64,000 nt of DNA from the NCBI RefSeq assembly GCF_025567415.1, contig NZ_JAOQJV010000007.1, forward strand, positions 1 to 64,000, in the 5' to 3' direction. Position 1 is the stretch's first letter; each line of letters opens with the position of its first letter. Of the stretch, positions 42,692 to 51,617 are shown piece by piece. Under the pieces are notes generated by a model. The model did no database searches. It was not told where the DNA came from and saw only the letters and a list, made by a program, of their open reading frames with translations. The DNA is from Claveliimonas ammoniilytica (GTDB lineage Bacteria > Bacillota > Clostridia > Lachnospirales > Lachnospiraceae). The translations under genes and the position numbers were made by a program.

Positions 42692-44515
42692 TTCATCGAC
42701 AAAGCGGGAAGGATCCAGATCCTTTCCGTTTTTCATTTTTGCATAGCTTATGATAAGTTTCCGTTTTGCTCTTGTCATCGCCACGTAAAACATACGTCGT
42801 TCCTCTTCCAGCTCTGCATCTAGCTTTGCTTTCTTATACGGAATCACGCCCTCGTTACACTGGATCATAAATACGGTATCAAACTCCAAGCCTTTTGCGC
42901 CATGCATAGTCATCAGCCATACACCGTCATTTCTTCCGGACTGTCTGCTCTTCTGTCCCAGAAGTGCGGCCGAATATCGTTCAATATAATCCAGCCATTC
43001 CTGCATATCTGAATAATCTTTCGCTTTTTCCTGAATCTCTGTCAGCACAGTAAACAGATCTTCTTCACTGATTCTTCGTTCTCTGGCATATTCTTTCAGA
43101 TAATCATCATACCCGATATGCTTGCGTATGTACTGGATTGCCGCATATGGTGTCTGTCCTTCCATCATACTGAGATCCCATTCAAACTGATCGATCCGGT
43201 CTAACATCCAACTCTTATCCATATAAAAGCAACGGATATCCTCAAATGATACCACTGCATTCTCCAGACTGTCTCTGCTGATATATCGAACCGGAGCATT
43301 CATGACATCCAAAAATAATCTCCGATCACGTTCTCCCAATGCCAACCTGACATAGCTTATCAGATTTCTTGCAATAAAATGATCGTAAATATTCTGAATG
43401 GATTCTTTCGCCTGGAATGGAATCTGATATTCCAGCAAAGTCTCCATCATCACTCTTGCATCATTCGCTGTCCGGTAAAGAACCGCCATATCAGAATGCG
43501 GAATGCCTTCCTTTTCTGCCTCTCGAATCTTATCGATCAGATACTTACTCTCTTCTTTTGCATCCTTTACTTCCTGTACATGGATACAGGCACCCTTATC
43601 ACCGGACGTAACCAGCTTCTTCTTATAGCGTCTGCTGTTATTGGAAATAACCCGAAGAGCTCCATTCACAATATTTCTGCTGGATCTGTAATTCACATCC
43701 AGCAATATCGTCTCTGTCTCCGGATAATCCTCACCAAAACCAAGCATGATCTCCGGACTTGCTCCCCTGAAATGATAAATTGACTGATCATCATCTCCCA
43801 CCACAAACAAATTATTCTCCGGCATGGCAAGCATCCGCACCACTTCATACTGAATCCGGTTCACATCTTGAAACTCATCGATCAAAATATAGCGAAACCT
43901 CTTCTGCCACTGTTCCAGAATATCCGGTCTTCTGCGGAACAGATCATAACATAGAAGCAGCATATCATCAAAATCAATCTTCCTCATCAGCTTTCTCTGT
44001 TTCTCATAGGTCTTGTAAATTCTGGTAAATACTACGCCGTAACGGATAGACTCATATTTTTCAATACTGATCCCGCGGTTCTTTACATTACCAATCTCTG
44101 TGATCAAATCTCGTATTTCTTCTTTTTCATCGGATAATTCCGGCTCAAATCCGATCTCCGGCATAGCAAGAATCTGGCGGATCAACTGATACTTTTCTTC
44201 CTCTGTCAGGATATTATCTGATGTCAGACGGTATGCCCATTTCAGAATACCAAAATACACTCCGTGAAAGGTTCCAAACGTAACCGGATAGTTCTTCCCT
44301 TTGGTATAACCCTGAAACCGCTCTTTCATCTCTCTGGAAGCTGCCCTGGTAAAAGTAATGACCAGAATTTCTTCTGGTCTTACTTTGTAATGCTCTATTA
44401 AATACTGTGTTCGTCTGGCAATCGTATATGTTTTGCCAGATCCAGGTCCTGCCAGCACCATGCATGGTCCGTCACCATGCTTTATTGCCCGTTCCTGTGC
44501 CTCATTCGGCCCCAT
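42674..44515 (-). CDS. UvrD/PcrA-like superfamily I DNA helicase
   Basis: 613 residues. Motifs in order: Walker A AGPGSGKT (near 22-29), Ia FTRAASREM, II DEFQDVN (near 215), III GDDDQSIY, IV DVNYRSS, V MTMHGAKGLEFD (near 535), VI VAMTRAKRKL. It unwinds DNA 3' to 5' in repair or restart. It is shorter than PcrA (about 740), lacking the C-terminal polymerase- and UvrB-binding tail, so it is a paralogue. It lies three nt after gltX on the same strand. Confidence 0.92.
   Translation of the reverse strand: MGPNEAQERAIKHGDGPCMVLAGPGSGKTYTIARRTQYLIEHYKVRPEEILVITFTRAASREMKERFQGYTKGKNYPVTFGTFHGVYFGILKWAYRLTSDNILTEEEKYQLIRQILAMPEIGFEPELSDEKEEIRDLITEIGNVKNRGISIEKYESIRYGVVFTRIYKTYEKQRKLMRKIDFDDMLLLCYDLFRRRPDILEQWQKRFRYILIDEFQDVNRIQYEVVRMLAMPENNLFVVGDDDQSIYHFRGASPEIMLGFGEDYPETETILLDVNYRSSRNIVNGALRVISNNSRRYKKKLVTSGDKGACIHVQEVKDAKEESKYLIDKIREAEKEGIPHSDMAVLYRTANDARVMMETLLEYQIPFQAKESIQNIYDHFIARNLISYVRLALGERDRRLFLDVMNAPVRYISRDSLENAVVSFEDIRCFYMDKSWMLDRIDQFEWDLSMMEGQTPYAAIQYIRKHIGYDDYLKEYARERRISEEDLFTVLTEIQEKAKDYSDMQEWLDYIERYSAALLGQKSRQSGRNDGVWLMTMHGAKGLEFDTVFMIQCNEGVIPYKKAKLDAELEEERRMFYVAMTRAKRKLIISYAKMKNGKDLDPSRFVDELLHSR
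42704..42733 (+). terminator. Plus-strand terminator inside the 3' end of the opposing helicase gene
   Basis: CGGGAAGGATC (42705-42715) pairs with GATCCTTTCCG (42718-42728) with one G-T pair and a two-base loop; TTTTT follows at 42729-42733. It ends the DUF1292 transcript but lies within codons for GKDLDPSRF of the helicase. Confidence 0.75.
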
Positions 44516-44518
44516 GTA

Positions 44519-45979
44519 TTACCTCGTTTCTAACTTCTCAATAGCTTTCTTGATTCGTGCAATGGACTCCTCTTTGCCAAGTACATCCATAATCTCCGTT
44601 GCTCCTCCCGGTGTATTCTGCTTACCGGAAATAGCAGTACGGATCGGCCACATTACATAGCCGACTTTCTTCTCGATCTCTCCGGCAAATGCTTTCAGCG
44701 TCTCAAACAATGCATCGTTGCTGAAATCTTCCTGCGCTTCCAATACCGGAAGTACGGATTTCAGAAGTTCCAGAGAATTCTCTTCGTTCGTCTTCATCTT
44801 CTTATGACAGTACATTGCTGTGTCATACTCCGGAACAGCCTGGAAGAAATCAATCTGATCTTTGATATCCGGCAGAATCTCGATACGAGTCTTCACCAGA
44901 GCAGCAATCTTGCGCAGATCATAATCTCCTGTGATCACCTCTTCGATATATGGCTTAGCCAGGTCGAAATATTTTTCAAAATCCATAGCCTTCAGATATT
45001 CACCATTCATCCAACGCAGCTTCACAATGTCAAATACTGCCGGGGACTTGCTCATATGGCGATAATCAAATGCTTTTACCAGATCTTCCAGTGAGAAAAT
45101 CTCCTGATTATCTGTCGGGCACCATCCAAGCAGTGCAACATAGTTCACAATAGCTTCTGATACAAAGCCCTGATCCAGCAAATCTTCGTAAGAAGAATGT
45201 CCGCAGCGCTTACTAAGCTTCTTATGATTCTCATCTGTGATCAGCGGACAGTGTACATATACCGGCACATCCCATCCAAACGCTTCATAGAGACGATTAT
45301 ACTTCGGTGCAGAAGAAAGATACTCATTACCTCTTACTACATGTGTAATTCCCATCAGATGGTCATCAATAACATTGGCAAAGTTATAAGTCGGATATCC
45401 ATCTGACTTAATAAGGATCATATCGTCCAATTCTGCATTCGGCACGGTAATATCTCCATAAATCTCATCATGGAAGGTTGTCGTGCCTTCTGTCGGCATA
45501 TTAATACGGATAACATATGGCTTTCCTGCTGCAAGGTTCGCTTCAATCTCTTCCTTAGAAAGGTGAAGGCAATGCTTGTCATATACTACAATCTCTGTAC
45601 CGGACTCTGATACGGTACTCTTCAGCGATTCCAGTCTCTCTTTGTCACAGAAGCAGTAATAAGCATCTCCCTGCTCGATCAACTGCTTGGCATATTTGAG
45701 GTACAGACCTGATTTATTACGCTCACTCTGGACGTACGGACCCACACCGCCATCCTTGTCCGGTCCTTCATCGTGAACCAGACCTGTCTTAGCCAGTGTA
45801 CGATAAATAATCTCAAGTGCTCCTTCTACAAAACGCTCCTGATCTGTATCTTCGATACGAAGGATAAAATCTCCATCCTCATGCTTAGCGATCAGATATG
45901 CATACAATGCTGTTCTCAAATTACCCACATGCATTCTTCCTGTCGGACTTGGGGCAAATCTTGTTCTCACTCTACTCAT
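44519..45979 (-). CDS. gltX: Glutamyl-tRNA synthetase
   Basis: 486 residues. The HIGH-type motif is HVGN at 17-20 (FAPSPTGRMHVGN), the KMSKS-type motif is KLSKR near 254, and a CxC-like zinc region is seen near 106-130 (YCFCDKERL). It charges tRNA-Glu (and tRNA-Gln in bacteria using the transamidation route). A promoter overlaps the stop codon of the upstream gene. Confidence 0.97.
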   Translation of the reverse strand: MSRVRTRFAPSPTGRMHVGNLRTALYAYLIAKHEDGDFILRIEDTDQERFVEGALEIIYRTLAKTGLVHDEGPDKDGGVGPYVQSERNKSGLYLKYAKQLIEQGDAYYCFCDKERLESLKSTVSESGTEIVVYDKHCLHLSKEEIEANLAAGKPYVIRINMPTEGTTTFHDEIYGDITVPNAELDDMILIKSDGYPTYNFANVIDDHLMGITHVVRGNEYLSSAPKYNRLYEAFGWDVPVYVHCPLITDENHKKLSKRCGHSSYEDLLDQGFVSEAIVNYVALLGWCPTDNQEIFSLEDLVKAFDYRHMSKSPAVFDIVKLRWMNGEYLKAMDFEKYFDLAKPYIEEVITGDYDLRKIAALVKTRIEILPDIKDQIDFFQAVPEYDTAMYCHKKMKTNEENSLELLKSVLPVLEAQEDFSNDALFETLKAFAGEIEKKVGYVMWPIRTAISGKQNTPGGATEIMDVLGKEESIARIKKAIEKLETR

Positions 45980-46037
45980 TTCTCTATCTCCGTTTCTTTT
46001 ATTATTACTTTATTATCTTATCTGTAAACCAGCTTTC

Positions 46038-46066
46038 ATTGTAACAGAGATAGCCGGTTCATTCAA
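46038..46066 (-). promoter_or_regulatory. Promoter of gltX
   Basis: TTGAAT (46061-46066), 17 bp, TACAAT (46038-46043). The -35 overlaps the TGA of the leucine-rich-repeat gene. No T-box is seen in the leader. Confidence 0.65.
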
Positions 46067-46818
46067 GGTTTTCTGTACAATTCACCATTAGAACTGCCAT
46101 ACACCGGATTATCCGGATGTACCTCAATGTAAAACAGTTCAGAGAGACCATCAAATGCCGAATCGCTGATATCTACGATATTTACAGGTATATACACTTC
46201 AAAGACCTCACTACCCAGACTGGTAAATGCCCCACCTGCAATAGCTGTACATCTGCTGTCAGCCGGAATATTCAGTACTCCATCTGTAACTGTAATCCCA
46301 TCACATCCTACTATTCTTCCATCAACATCACATAGAAACCCATTGATACTGGTCACCGTACCTGCATTCTCATCAGGTTCTTCTGTGTTCGATCCCTCTG
46401 TCCTGTCATATGTAACATCACCTTTCGGCGTATCTGGTACTATGACAGCAGTCACATCCGATGCTCTTTCAGACACATTGCTCTGCATCGGCATTGCAAC
46501 CTCCTTCGCTGCAGTACCCATCTTCTCCTTAAAATTCTTCATCCCTTCCACTGGTATACTGCATGAATATCGTGCTATATCCACATTCATCTTGTTCCAT
46601 GCATACATATGCAGATCATATGTGGTTGCAGTTGGCACAGTCCACGCTTTTGCGGTTCTGTATTCACCATGTTCCATCATACTGAGCGCATGAATCTTTT
46701 CTCCAGATCCCATCAGAAGTGCTACAGTTAACAGTACAGTGGCTCCCTCTCTGATGCTTTTCTTCTGCAAAATATTTTCTTTTATAGTGTCGTCTTTTGT
46801 CAAATCATATTCTACCAT
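46063..46818 (-). CDS. Secreted protein with a BspA-type (LRR_5) C-terminus
   Basis: 251 residues, otherwise unrecognised. A basic region and hydrophobic stretch (about 20-40, ATVLLTVALLMGSG) look like a signal peptide with a long N-region. Residues 45-150 are low in known motifs; about 165-250 are one to two BspA-type leucine-rich repeats (IPVNIVDISDSAFDGL, IEVHPDNPVYGSSNGELY). The sequence ends right after this, short for the family. No Shine-Dalgarno precedes the ATG, and a TATAAT-like box lies only about ten bases upstream, so the true start is uncertain. Confidence 0.6.
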   Translation of the reverse strand: MVEYDLTKDDTIKENILQKKSIREGATVLLTVALLMGSGEKIHALSMMEHGEYRTAKAWTVPTATTYDLHMYAWNKMNVDIARYSCSIPVEGMKNFKEKMGTAAKEVAMPMQSNVSERASDVTAVIVPDTPKGDVTYDRTEGSNTEEPDENAGTVTSINGFLCDVDGRIVGCDGITVTDGVLNIPADSRCTAIAGGAFTSLGSEVFEVYIPVNIVDISDSAFDGLSELFYIEVHPDNPVYGSSNGELYRKP

Positions 46819-46857
46819 GTTTTTATTATATTATGGTTACCGCTTCCAGACAACAGT

Positions 46858-46886
46858 TTTGGAGGTGTCAAAATGACACCTCCAAA
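46858..46886. other. Perfect 13-bp hairpin without T tract
   Basis: TTTGGAGGTGTCA (46858-46870) and TGACACCTCCAAA (46874-46886), three-base loop. It sits between trxB and the leucine-rich-repeat gene. It may end the trxB transcript, but lacks a proper T run on either strand; a protein-binding palindrome is possible. Confidence 0.5.
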
Positions 46887-46921
46887 TAATCGACATTCAT
46901 GAAATTATAACTATCTAATAT

Positions 46922-47857
46922 TTAATTACATTTTCCAGATATGTGTACAGCTGCAATCGCACCATCCGCTGCAGCGGTAACCACCTGCCGCACACTCTTT
47001 ACACGAATATCACCGGCCACATATACACCAGTCACGCTTGTCTGCATCTCTTCATCCGCACGGATATATCCATTCTCATCCATATCAAGTATTCCCTGAA
47101 AGAGAGCTGAATTCGGAATATTTCCCACAAAACCGAACAGACCGATCATACCATCTTTTGGATCAGCTTCAATCTGCTTCTTCTCTCCGGTCTTGACATT
47201 GCGAACAGTCAGTCCCTGCAGGATTCCTGCTCCATGAACCTCTTCTACCACACTGTCCCACAGAAAATCTATCTTAGGATTGGAAAATGCTCTCTCCTGT
47301 ATAGCCTTCACTGCACGAAGTTTATCTCTTCGGTGGATGATCGTCACCTTTCTCGCAAATCGCGTCAGGTAAATTGCTTCTTCCACCGCAGCATCTCCGC
47401 CTCCGGCCACATATACTTCAAGATCTCGGAAAAAATTAGCATCGCAGGTTGCACAATATGAAATACCGCTTCCCCGGTACTTGTCCTCACCTTCACATCC
47501 GATTGGACGTGCATGGGCTCCGGCTGCTATGATCACATATCGTCCCTGATAAATCTCTTTTTCACCCTGAAGCTTTTTCACCTCACCATTAAAATCAACC
47601 GACTGGATCTGATCTCTCACCCGCACTGAGCCAAAACGTTCTGCCTGCGCCGACATCCGCTTGATCAATGAAGCGCCGCTCTCGCCTTCCGGCATCTGTC
47701 CAGGATAATTCTCAATCTCATCCGTGACTGCAATCTGCCCGCCATCGGCTCCTTTTTCAATTAACAGTACTGACAGCCCGCTTCTGCCGGCATACAAAGC
47801 TGCTGACAGCCCGGCAGGACCTGCCCCCAGAATCATTACATCATATATCATATTCAT
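46922..47857 (-). CDS. trxB: Thioredoxin-disulfide reductase
   Basis: 311 residues. The FAD motif GAGPAGLSAALYAGR is at 11-25, the redox pair is in YCATCDA (near 137), and the NADPH motif GGGDAAVEEA with HRRDKLRA follows. The C-terminal FAD motif TGVYVAGDIR is near 283. It keeps thioredoxin reduced using NADPH. It lies 23 nt after purB, so appears to be read with the purine genes. Confidence 0.94.
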   Translation of the reverse strand: MNMIYDVMILGAGPAGLSAALYAGRSGLSVLLIEKGADGGQIAVTDEIENYPGQMPEGESGASLIKRMSAQAERFGSVRVRDQIQSVDFNGEVKKLQGEKEIYQGRYVIIAAGAHARPIGCEGEDKYRGSGISYCATCDANFFRDLEVYVAGGGDAAVEEAIYLTRFARKVTIIHRRDKLRAVKAIQERAFSNPKIDFLWDSVVEEVHGAGILQGLTVRNVKTGEKKQIEADPKDGMIGLFGFVGNIPNSALFQGILDMDENGYIRADEEMQTSVTGVYVAGDIRVKSVRQVVTAAADGAIAAVHISGKCN

Positions 47858-47880
47858 ACTGTGTCCCTGTTTTTTTATTT

Positions 47881-49317
47881 TTATACGTTAATCTCTGCTT
47901 TTACACCAAGAATGCCTTTATTCTCTTCCAATAATGGTCGAATCACCCTGGTCAGATACTGATCTACCTGAACAGATGCACGTCCTGTGTATTTAGTCGG
48001 ATCCATGGTCTTCTTCAGTTCATCCAGTGTCAGATTGAATGCAGGATCTGCTGCGATCAGTTCCAGAAGATTGTTATCCTTTCCTTCTACCTTGACATTA
48101 CGTCCTGCTTCCATAGACAGCTCACGGATACGTTCATGCAGCTCCTGTCTGTCTCCGCCGGCCTTAACAGCATCCATCATTATATTCTCCGTAGCCATGA
48201 ATGGAAGCTCAGCCATCAGACGCTTCTCGATAACCTTTGGATATACCACCAGTCCGTCTACAACATTCAGGCACAGATCCAAAATACCGTCAATCGCAAG
48301 GAACCCTTCCGGTACGCTCAGTCTCTTATTTGCAGAGTCATCCAGTGTACGCTCAAACCACTGTGTAGCAGATGTGATCGCCGGATTCAATGCATCAATC
48401 ATCACATATCTTGACAGAGATGCAATTCTCTCGCTACGCATTGGGTTTCTCTTATATGCCATTGCTGAGGAACCGATCTGGCTCTTTTCAAATGGCTCTT
48501 CTACCTCCTTCAGATGCTGCAGAAGGCGGATATCATTAGAAAACTTATGGGCACTTGCCGCAATACCTGCCAGCACATTCAGTACACGAGTATCCACCTT
48601 ACGGGAATAGGTCTGACCGGATACCGGGTAGCACTGTTTGAATCCCATCTTCGCAGCGATCATCGGATCGATCTTATCAATTGTCTCCTGATCTCCATCA
48701 AAAAGTTCCAGGAAGCTTGCCTGTGTACCTGTCGTTCCCTTGGAACCAAGCAGCTTCAGCGTGCTCAGTACATAGTCCAGATCTTCCAGGTCCATAGAGA
48801 ATTCCTGAATCCAGAGAGTTGCTCTCTTACCAACTGTTGTCGGCTGCGCCGGCTGGAAATGAGTAAACGCCAGTGTTGGCTGGTCTTTATACTTATCCGC
48901 AAAATCTGCCAGCTCTGCAATCACATTCACCAGCTTGGTGCGCACCAGCTGCAGTGCTTCATGCATCACGATAATATCGGTATTATCCCCTACATAACAG
49001 GAAGTTGCTCCCAGGTGAATGATTCCCTTTGCCTTCGGGCACTGCTGCCCATATGCATATACATGTGACATTACGTCATGACGTACCTTCTTTTCTCTCT
49101 CTTTTGCCACTTCGTAATTGATGTCCTCTGCATGCTCCTTCAGCTCTGCAATCTGCTCATCCGTAATATCCAGACCCAATTCTTTCTCGGTTTCTGCCAA
49201 TGCAATCCATAATCTTCTCCAGGTACGGAACTTCATATCCGGTGAAAAAATGTACTGCATCTCCTTGCTTGCATATCGCTCTGATAATGGACTGCGGTAT
49301 CTGTCGTTACTCATCAT
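47881..49317 (-). CDS. purB: Adenylosuccinate lyase
   Basis: 478 residues of the fumarase/aspartase superfamily. The catalytic signature SSAMAYKRNPMRSER is near 287-301, with HLGATSCYVGDN (near 101-112) and THFQPAQPTTVGKR (near 156) upstream. It releases fumarate from SAICAR and adenylosuccinate, two steps of purine synthesis. It follows purF by 12 nt. Confidence 0.96.
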   Translation of the reverse strand: MMSNDRYRSPLSERYASKEMQYIFSPDMKFRTWRRLWIALAETEKELGLDITDEQIAELKEHAEDINYEVAKEREKKVRHDVMSHVYAYGQQCPKAKGIIHLGATSCYVGDNTDIIVMHEALQLVRTKLVNVIAELADFADKYKDQPTLAFTHFQPAQPTTVGKRATLWIQEFSMDLEDLDYVLSTLKLLGSKGTTGTQASFLELFDGDQETIDKIDPMIAAKMGFKQCYPVSGQTYSRKVDTRVLNVLAGIAASAHKFSNDIRLLQHLKEVEEPFEKSQIGSSAMAYKRNPMRSERIASLSRYVMIDALNPAITSATQWFERTLDDSANKRLSVPEGFLAIDGILDLCLNVVDGLVVYPKVIEKRLMAELPFMATENIMMDAVKAGGDRQELHERIRELSMEAGRNVKVEGKDNNLLELIAADPAFNLTLDELKKTMDPTKYTGRASVQVDQYLTRVIRPLLEENKGILGVKAEINV

Positions 49318-49329
49318 ATTTCCTCCTCG

Positions 49330-50757
49330 TTAATCAAATGCGTGTGAGATATCCCCATCCGGCACTTCCATCGGATAATTACCAGTGAAGCAGGCATCAC
49401 AATATCCCAGATCTCCCACCATTTCTTTTAATTTATCTACTTCCATATAACCAAGCGAATCTGCGCCGATCAGCTCTCTGATCTGCTCGGTTGTATGAGA
49501 ATGAGCTATTAACTGTTCATTGGACGGTACATCGGTTCCGAAATAACACGGATAAAGGAACGGCGGTGAGCTTATCCTTACATGTACCTCCTGTGCTCCG
49601 GCTTTCTTTAACATCCGGATAATATTAGCACAAGTCGTACCTCGCACAATGGAATCGTCTACCATAACGATCCTTTTATCCTTTACGACTTCCTCTATGA
49701 CATTCAGTTTAATCTTTACGCTGGACTCACGTTCATTCTGCGTCGGCTTGATAAATGTACGTCCTACGTAACTGTTCTTGTGAAATGCCATACCGTACGG
49801 AATACCGGAAGCCTCCGAATATCCCTTGGCTGCCACCAGACCGGAGTCCGGAACGCCTACTACCAGATCAGCCTCTACCGGATAGGACTGTGCCAGTGCC
49901 TTGCCGGCAATGATCCGTGAATGATAAACATTCACCTGATCAATGGTACTGTCTGTTCTCGCAAAATAAATATATTCAAATATACATCTGGCATGCTTAG
50001 CCGGATCGATTGCCATACTCATATCAGACTGGATACCCTTCTTCGTAAATGTAACAATCTCACCAGGTTCTACATCCCGCACAAATTCGCCGCCAACAGC
50101 AGCGATCGCACAGCTCTCGGATGCAAGAAAATATGTATCGTCTCTTTTACCGATGCAGAGCGGTTTCAATCCAAATGGATCTCTGGCTCCGATCATCTTA
50201 CGTGGCGATGTAACCACCAGTGCATAGGCACCTTTGATCTTCCCCATCGCATTGCGGACAGCTGCTTCCGCAGTTCCTGCTTTCAGACGTTCTCTGGCAA
50301 TATGGTATGCGATTACTTCTGAATCAATGGTCGTCTGAAAGATCGCTCCTGTGCGCTCCAGTTCATGACGCAGCTCAATCGCATTGGTCAGATTACCATT
50401 ATGCGCAATTGCCAGTACACCTTTCACATAATTGATAACCAGAGGCATCGCATTCTCTGCCTTCGATGCTCCTGCTGTTGAATACCGCACATGGCCAACC
50501 CCCAGATTGCCATTTAACGCATGCAGAGATTCACTGTCGAACACTTCATTCACAAGCCCCAATCCCTTCTTGAAGTGTACCTTCCGTTCTCCATTTGTAT
50601 CCGTTACCGCGATACCACAGCTCTCCTGTCCTCTGTGCTGCAACGCAAAAAGCCCATAATATATTGTTGGGGCAACATCGCCTCCACTCATATCATAGGC
50701 TCCAAATACACCGCACTCTTCTCCAAGACCTGTTGTAATCTTCTCAAATTTATCCAT
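49330..50757 (-). CDS. purF: Amidophosphoribosyltransferase
   Basis: 475 residues. The glutaminase nucleophile is Cys15 in EECGVFGAY, so a 14-residue propeptide must be removed. The PRPP loop VMVDDSIVRGTT is near 365. Iron-sulfur ligands of the Bacillus-type enzyme are visible: HARCIFEYIYF, YPCYFG and GYCDACF. It makes 5-phosphoribosylamine, the first committed step of purine synthesis. First gene of purF-purB-trxB with a promoter at 50818-50846. Confidence 0.97.
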   Translation of the reverse strand: MDKFEKITTGLGEECGVFGAYDMSGGDVAPTIYYGLFALQHRGQESCGIAVTDTNGERKVHFKKGLGLVNEVFDSESLHALNGNLGVGHVRYSTAGASKAENAMPLVINYVKGVLAIAHNGNLTNAIELRHELERTGAIFQTTIDSEVIAYHIARERLKAGTAEAAVRNAMGKIKGAYALVVTSPRKMIGARDPFGLKPLCIGKRDDTYFLASESCAIAAVGGEFVRDVEPGEIVTFTKKGIQSDMSMAIDPAKHARCIFEYIYFARTDSTIDQVNVYHSRIIAGKALAQSYPVEADLVVGVPDSGLVAAKGYSEASGIPYGMAFHKNSYVGRTFIKPTQNERESSVKIKLNVIEEVVKDKRIVMVDDSIVRGTTCANIIRMLKKAGAQEVHVRISSPPFLYPCYFGTDVPSNEQLIAHSHTTEQIRELIGADSLGYMEVDKLKEMVGDLGYCDACFTGNYPMEVPDGDISHAFD

Positions 50758-50817
50758 GAATGTTCGTCTCCTTATATCATATTAATATTCATAGTTCAAC
50801 ACTCAATGACATACATG

Positions 50818-50846
50818 ATTATAATATAGCGTATTCGAAAAATCAA
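50818..50846 (-). promoter_or_regulatory. Promoter of purF-purB-trxB
   Basis: TTGATT (50841-50846), 17 bp, TATAAT (50818-50823). The leader is about 55 nt with no purine riboswitch fold that I can see. Confidence 0.7.
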
Positions 50847-50849
50847 TTA

Positions 50850-51617
50850 TCAATTATCCGTTCTCCGATACTCACGCTTCCACTTTTCCAAAACCTGCGC
50901 TTCAATATCCAGATCTGCCTGCTGCAAGGCTTCTTTCATATCTTCTTTCAGTTCACTGTTCAGATTCAGATATGTCTGCTCTTTGGACAGCATTTTCCCA
51001 TAAGCATCCTCCGGCAAATATCTGTAACAGCAATAAAGGTACGGTTTTAAAATAGAAGCATCCGGATTCACCTCATAAGCTCTCTCATACATATGTGCAG
51101 CTTCTTCATACAGAAACATCTTGCCATATGCCGCACCAAGGCAGCTGTATACTTTGCTGTAGAATTCTTTGCCAATGGACTCATCCCAGTCCTTGTTCAC
51201 AATAGACTGATACACAAGAATCGCAGATGCAGTCTCACCGGAATTCAATAGATTATCTGCTTTGTATTTCTCGCGTTCTACTTCGTTCTGATTCTTCAAA
51301 TGTTCCAGTACATTGTGAATCTTGGTGATCTCCGCTGCAGAATAAATCGCAGCATGACTCAGCACCGTCAGCAGGAACTGTTCTGTCGTGCAGTTCTGAT
51401 CTAACAATACCCTGAGTTCTGCAGCGAGATCGTCTAATTCCAGTTCCTCTTCCAGCCAGTCACACAGCTTTTTATTGATGATCGTATAATCGATCAGATA
51501 CAGATTATTGCAGAAATAATAGCAGAGTTCTTCTATGGTATAGATATGCATATGAATTCTGGTGATTTCATATGGATGCTTTGCTTTTTTTCTATGACAA
51601 AGAATTAAACTGCCCAT
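50850..51617 (-). CDS. TPR-like helical protein, third gene of the DUF5717/DUF5716 set
   Basis: 255 residues, no enzyme motif. Residues 25-90 contain a conserved-looking module (IYTIEELCYYFCNNLYLID ... LCDWLEEELEL) typed only as unknown in Lachnospiraceae as I recall; 100-215 form tetratricopeptide-like helix pairs (YSCLGAAYGKMFLYEEAAHMYERAYEVNPD). It is probably an adaptor binding its partners. The ATG has AGGAGG five bases upstream and lies inside the DUF5716 gene (26-nt overlap), so translation is coupled. Confidence 0.75.
   Translation of the reverse strand: MGSLILCHRKKAKHPYEITRIHMHIYTIEELCYYFCNNLYLIDYTIINKKLCDWLEEELELDDLAAELRVLLDQNCTTEQFLLTVLSHAAIYSAAEITKIHNVLEHLKNQNEVEREKYKADNLLNSGETASAILVYQSIVNKDWDESIGKEFYSKVYSCLGAAYGKMFLYEEAAHMYERAYEVNPDASILKPYLYCCYRYLPEDAYGKMLSKEQTYLNLNSELKEDMKEALQQADLDIEAQVLEKWKREYRRTDN

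Noticed and set aside
45980..46066. T-box leader before gltX
   Set aside because: The leader is under 60 nt with no T-box sequence or antiterminator fold.
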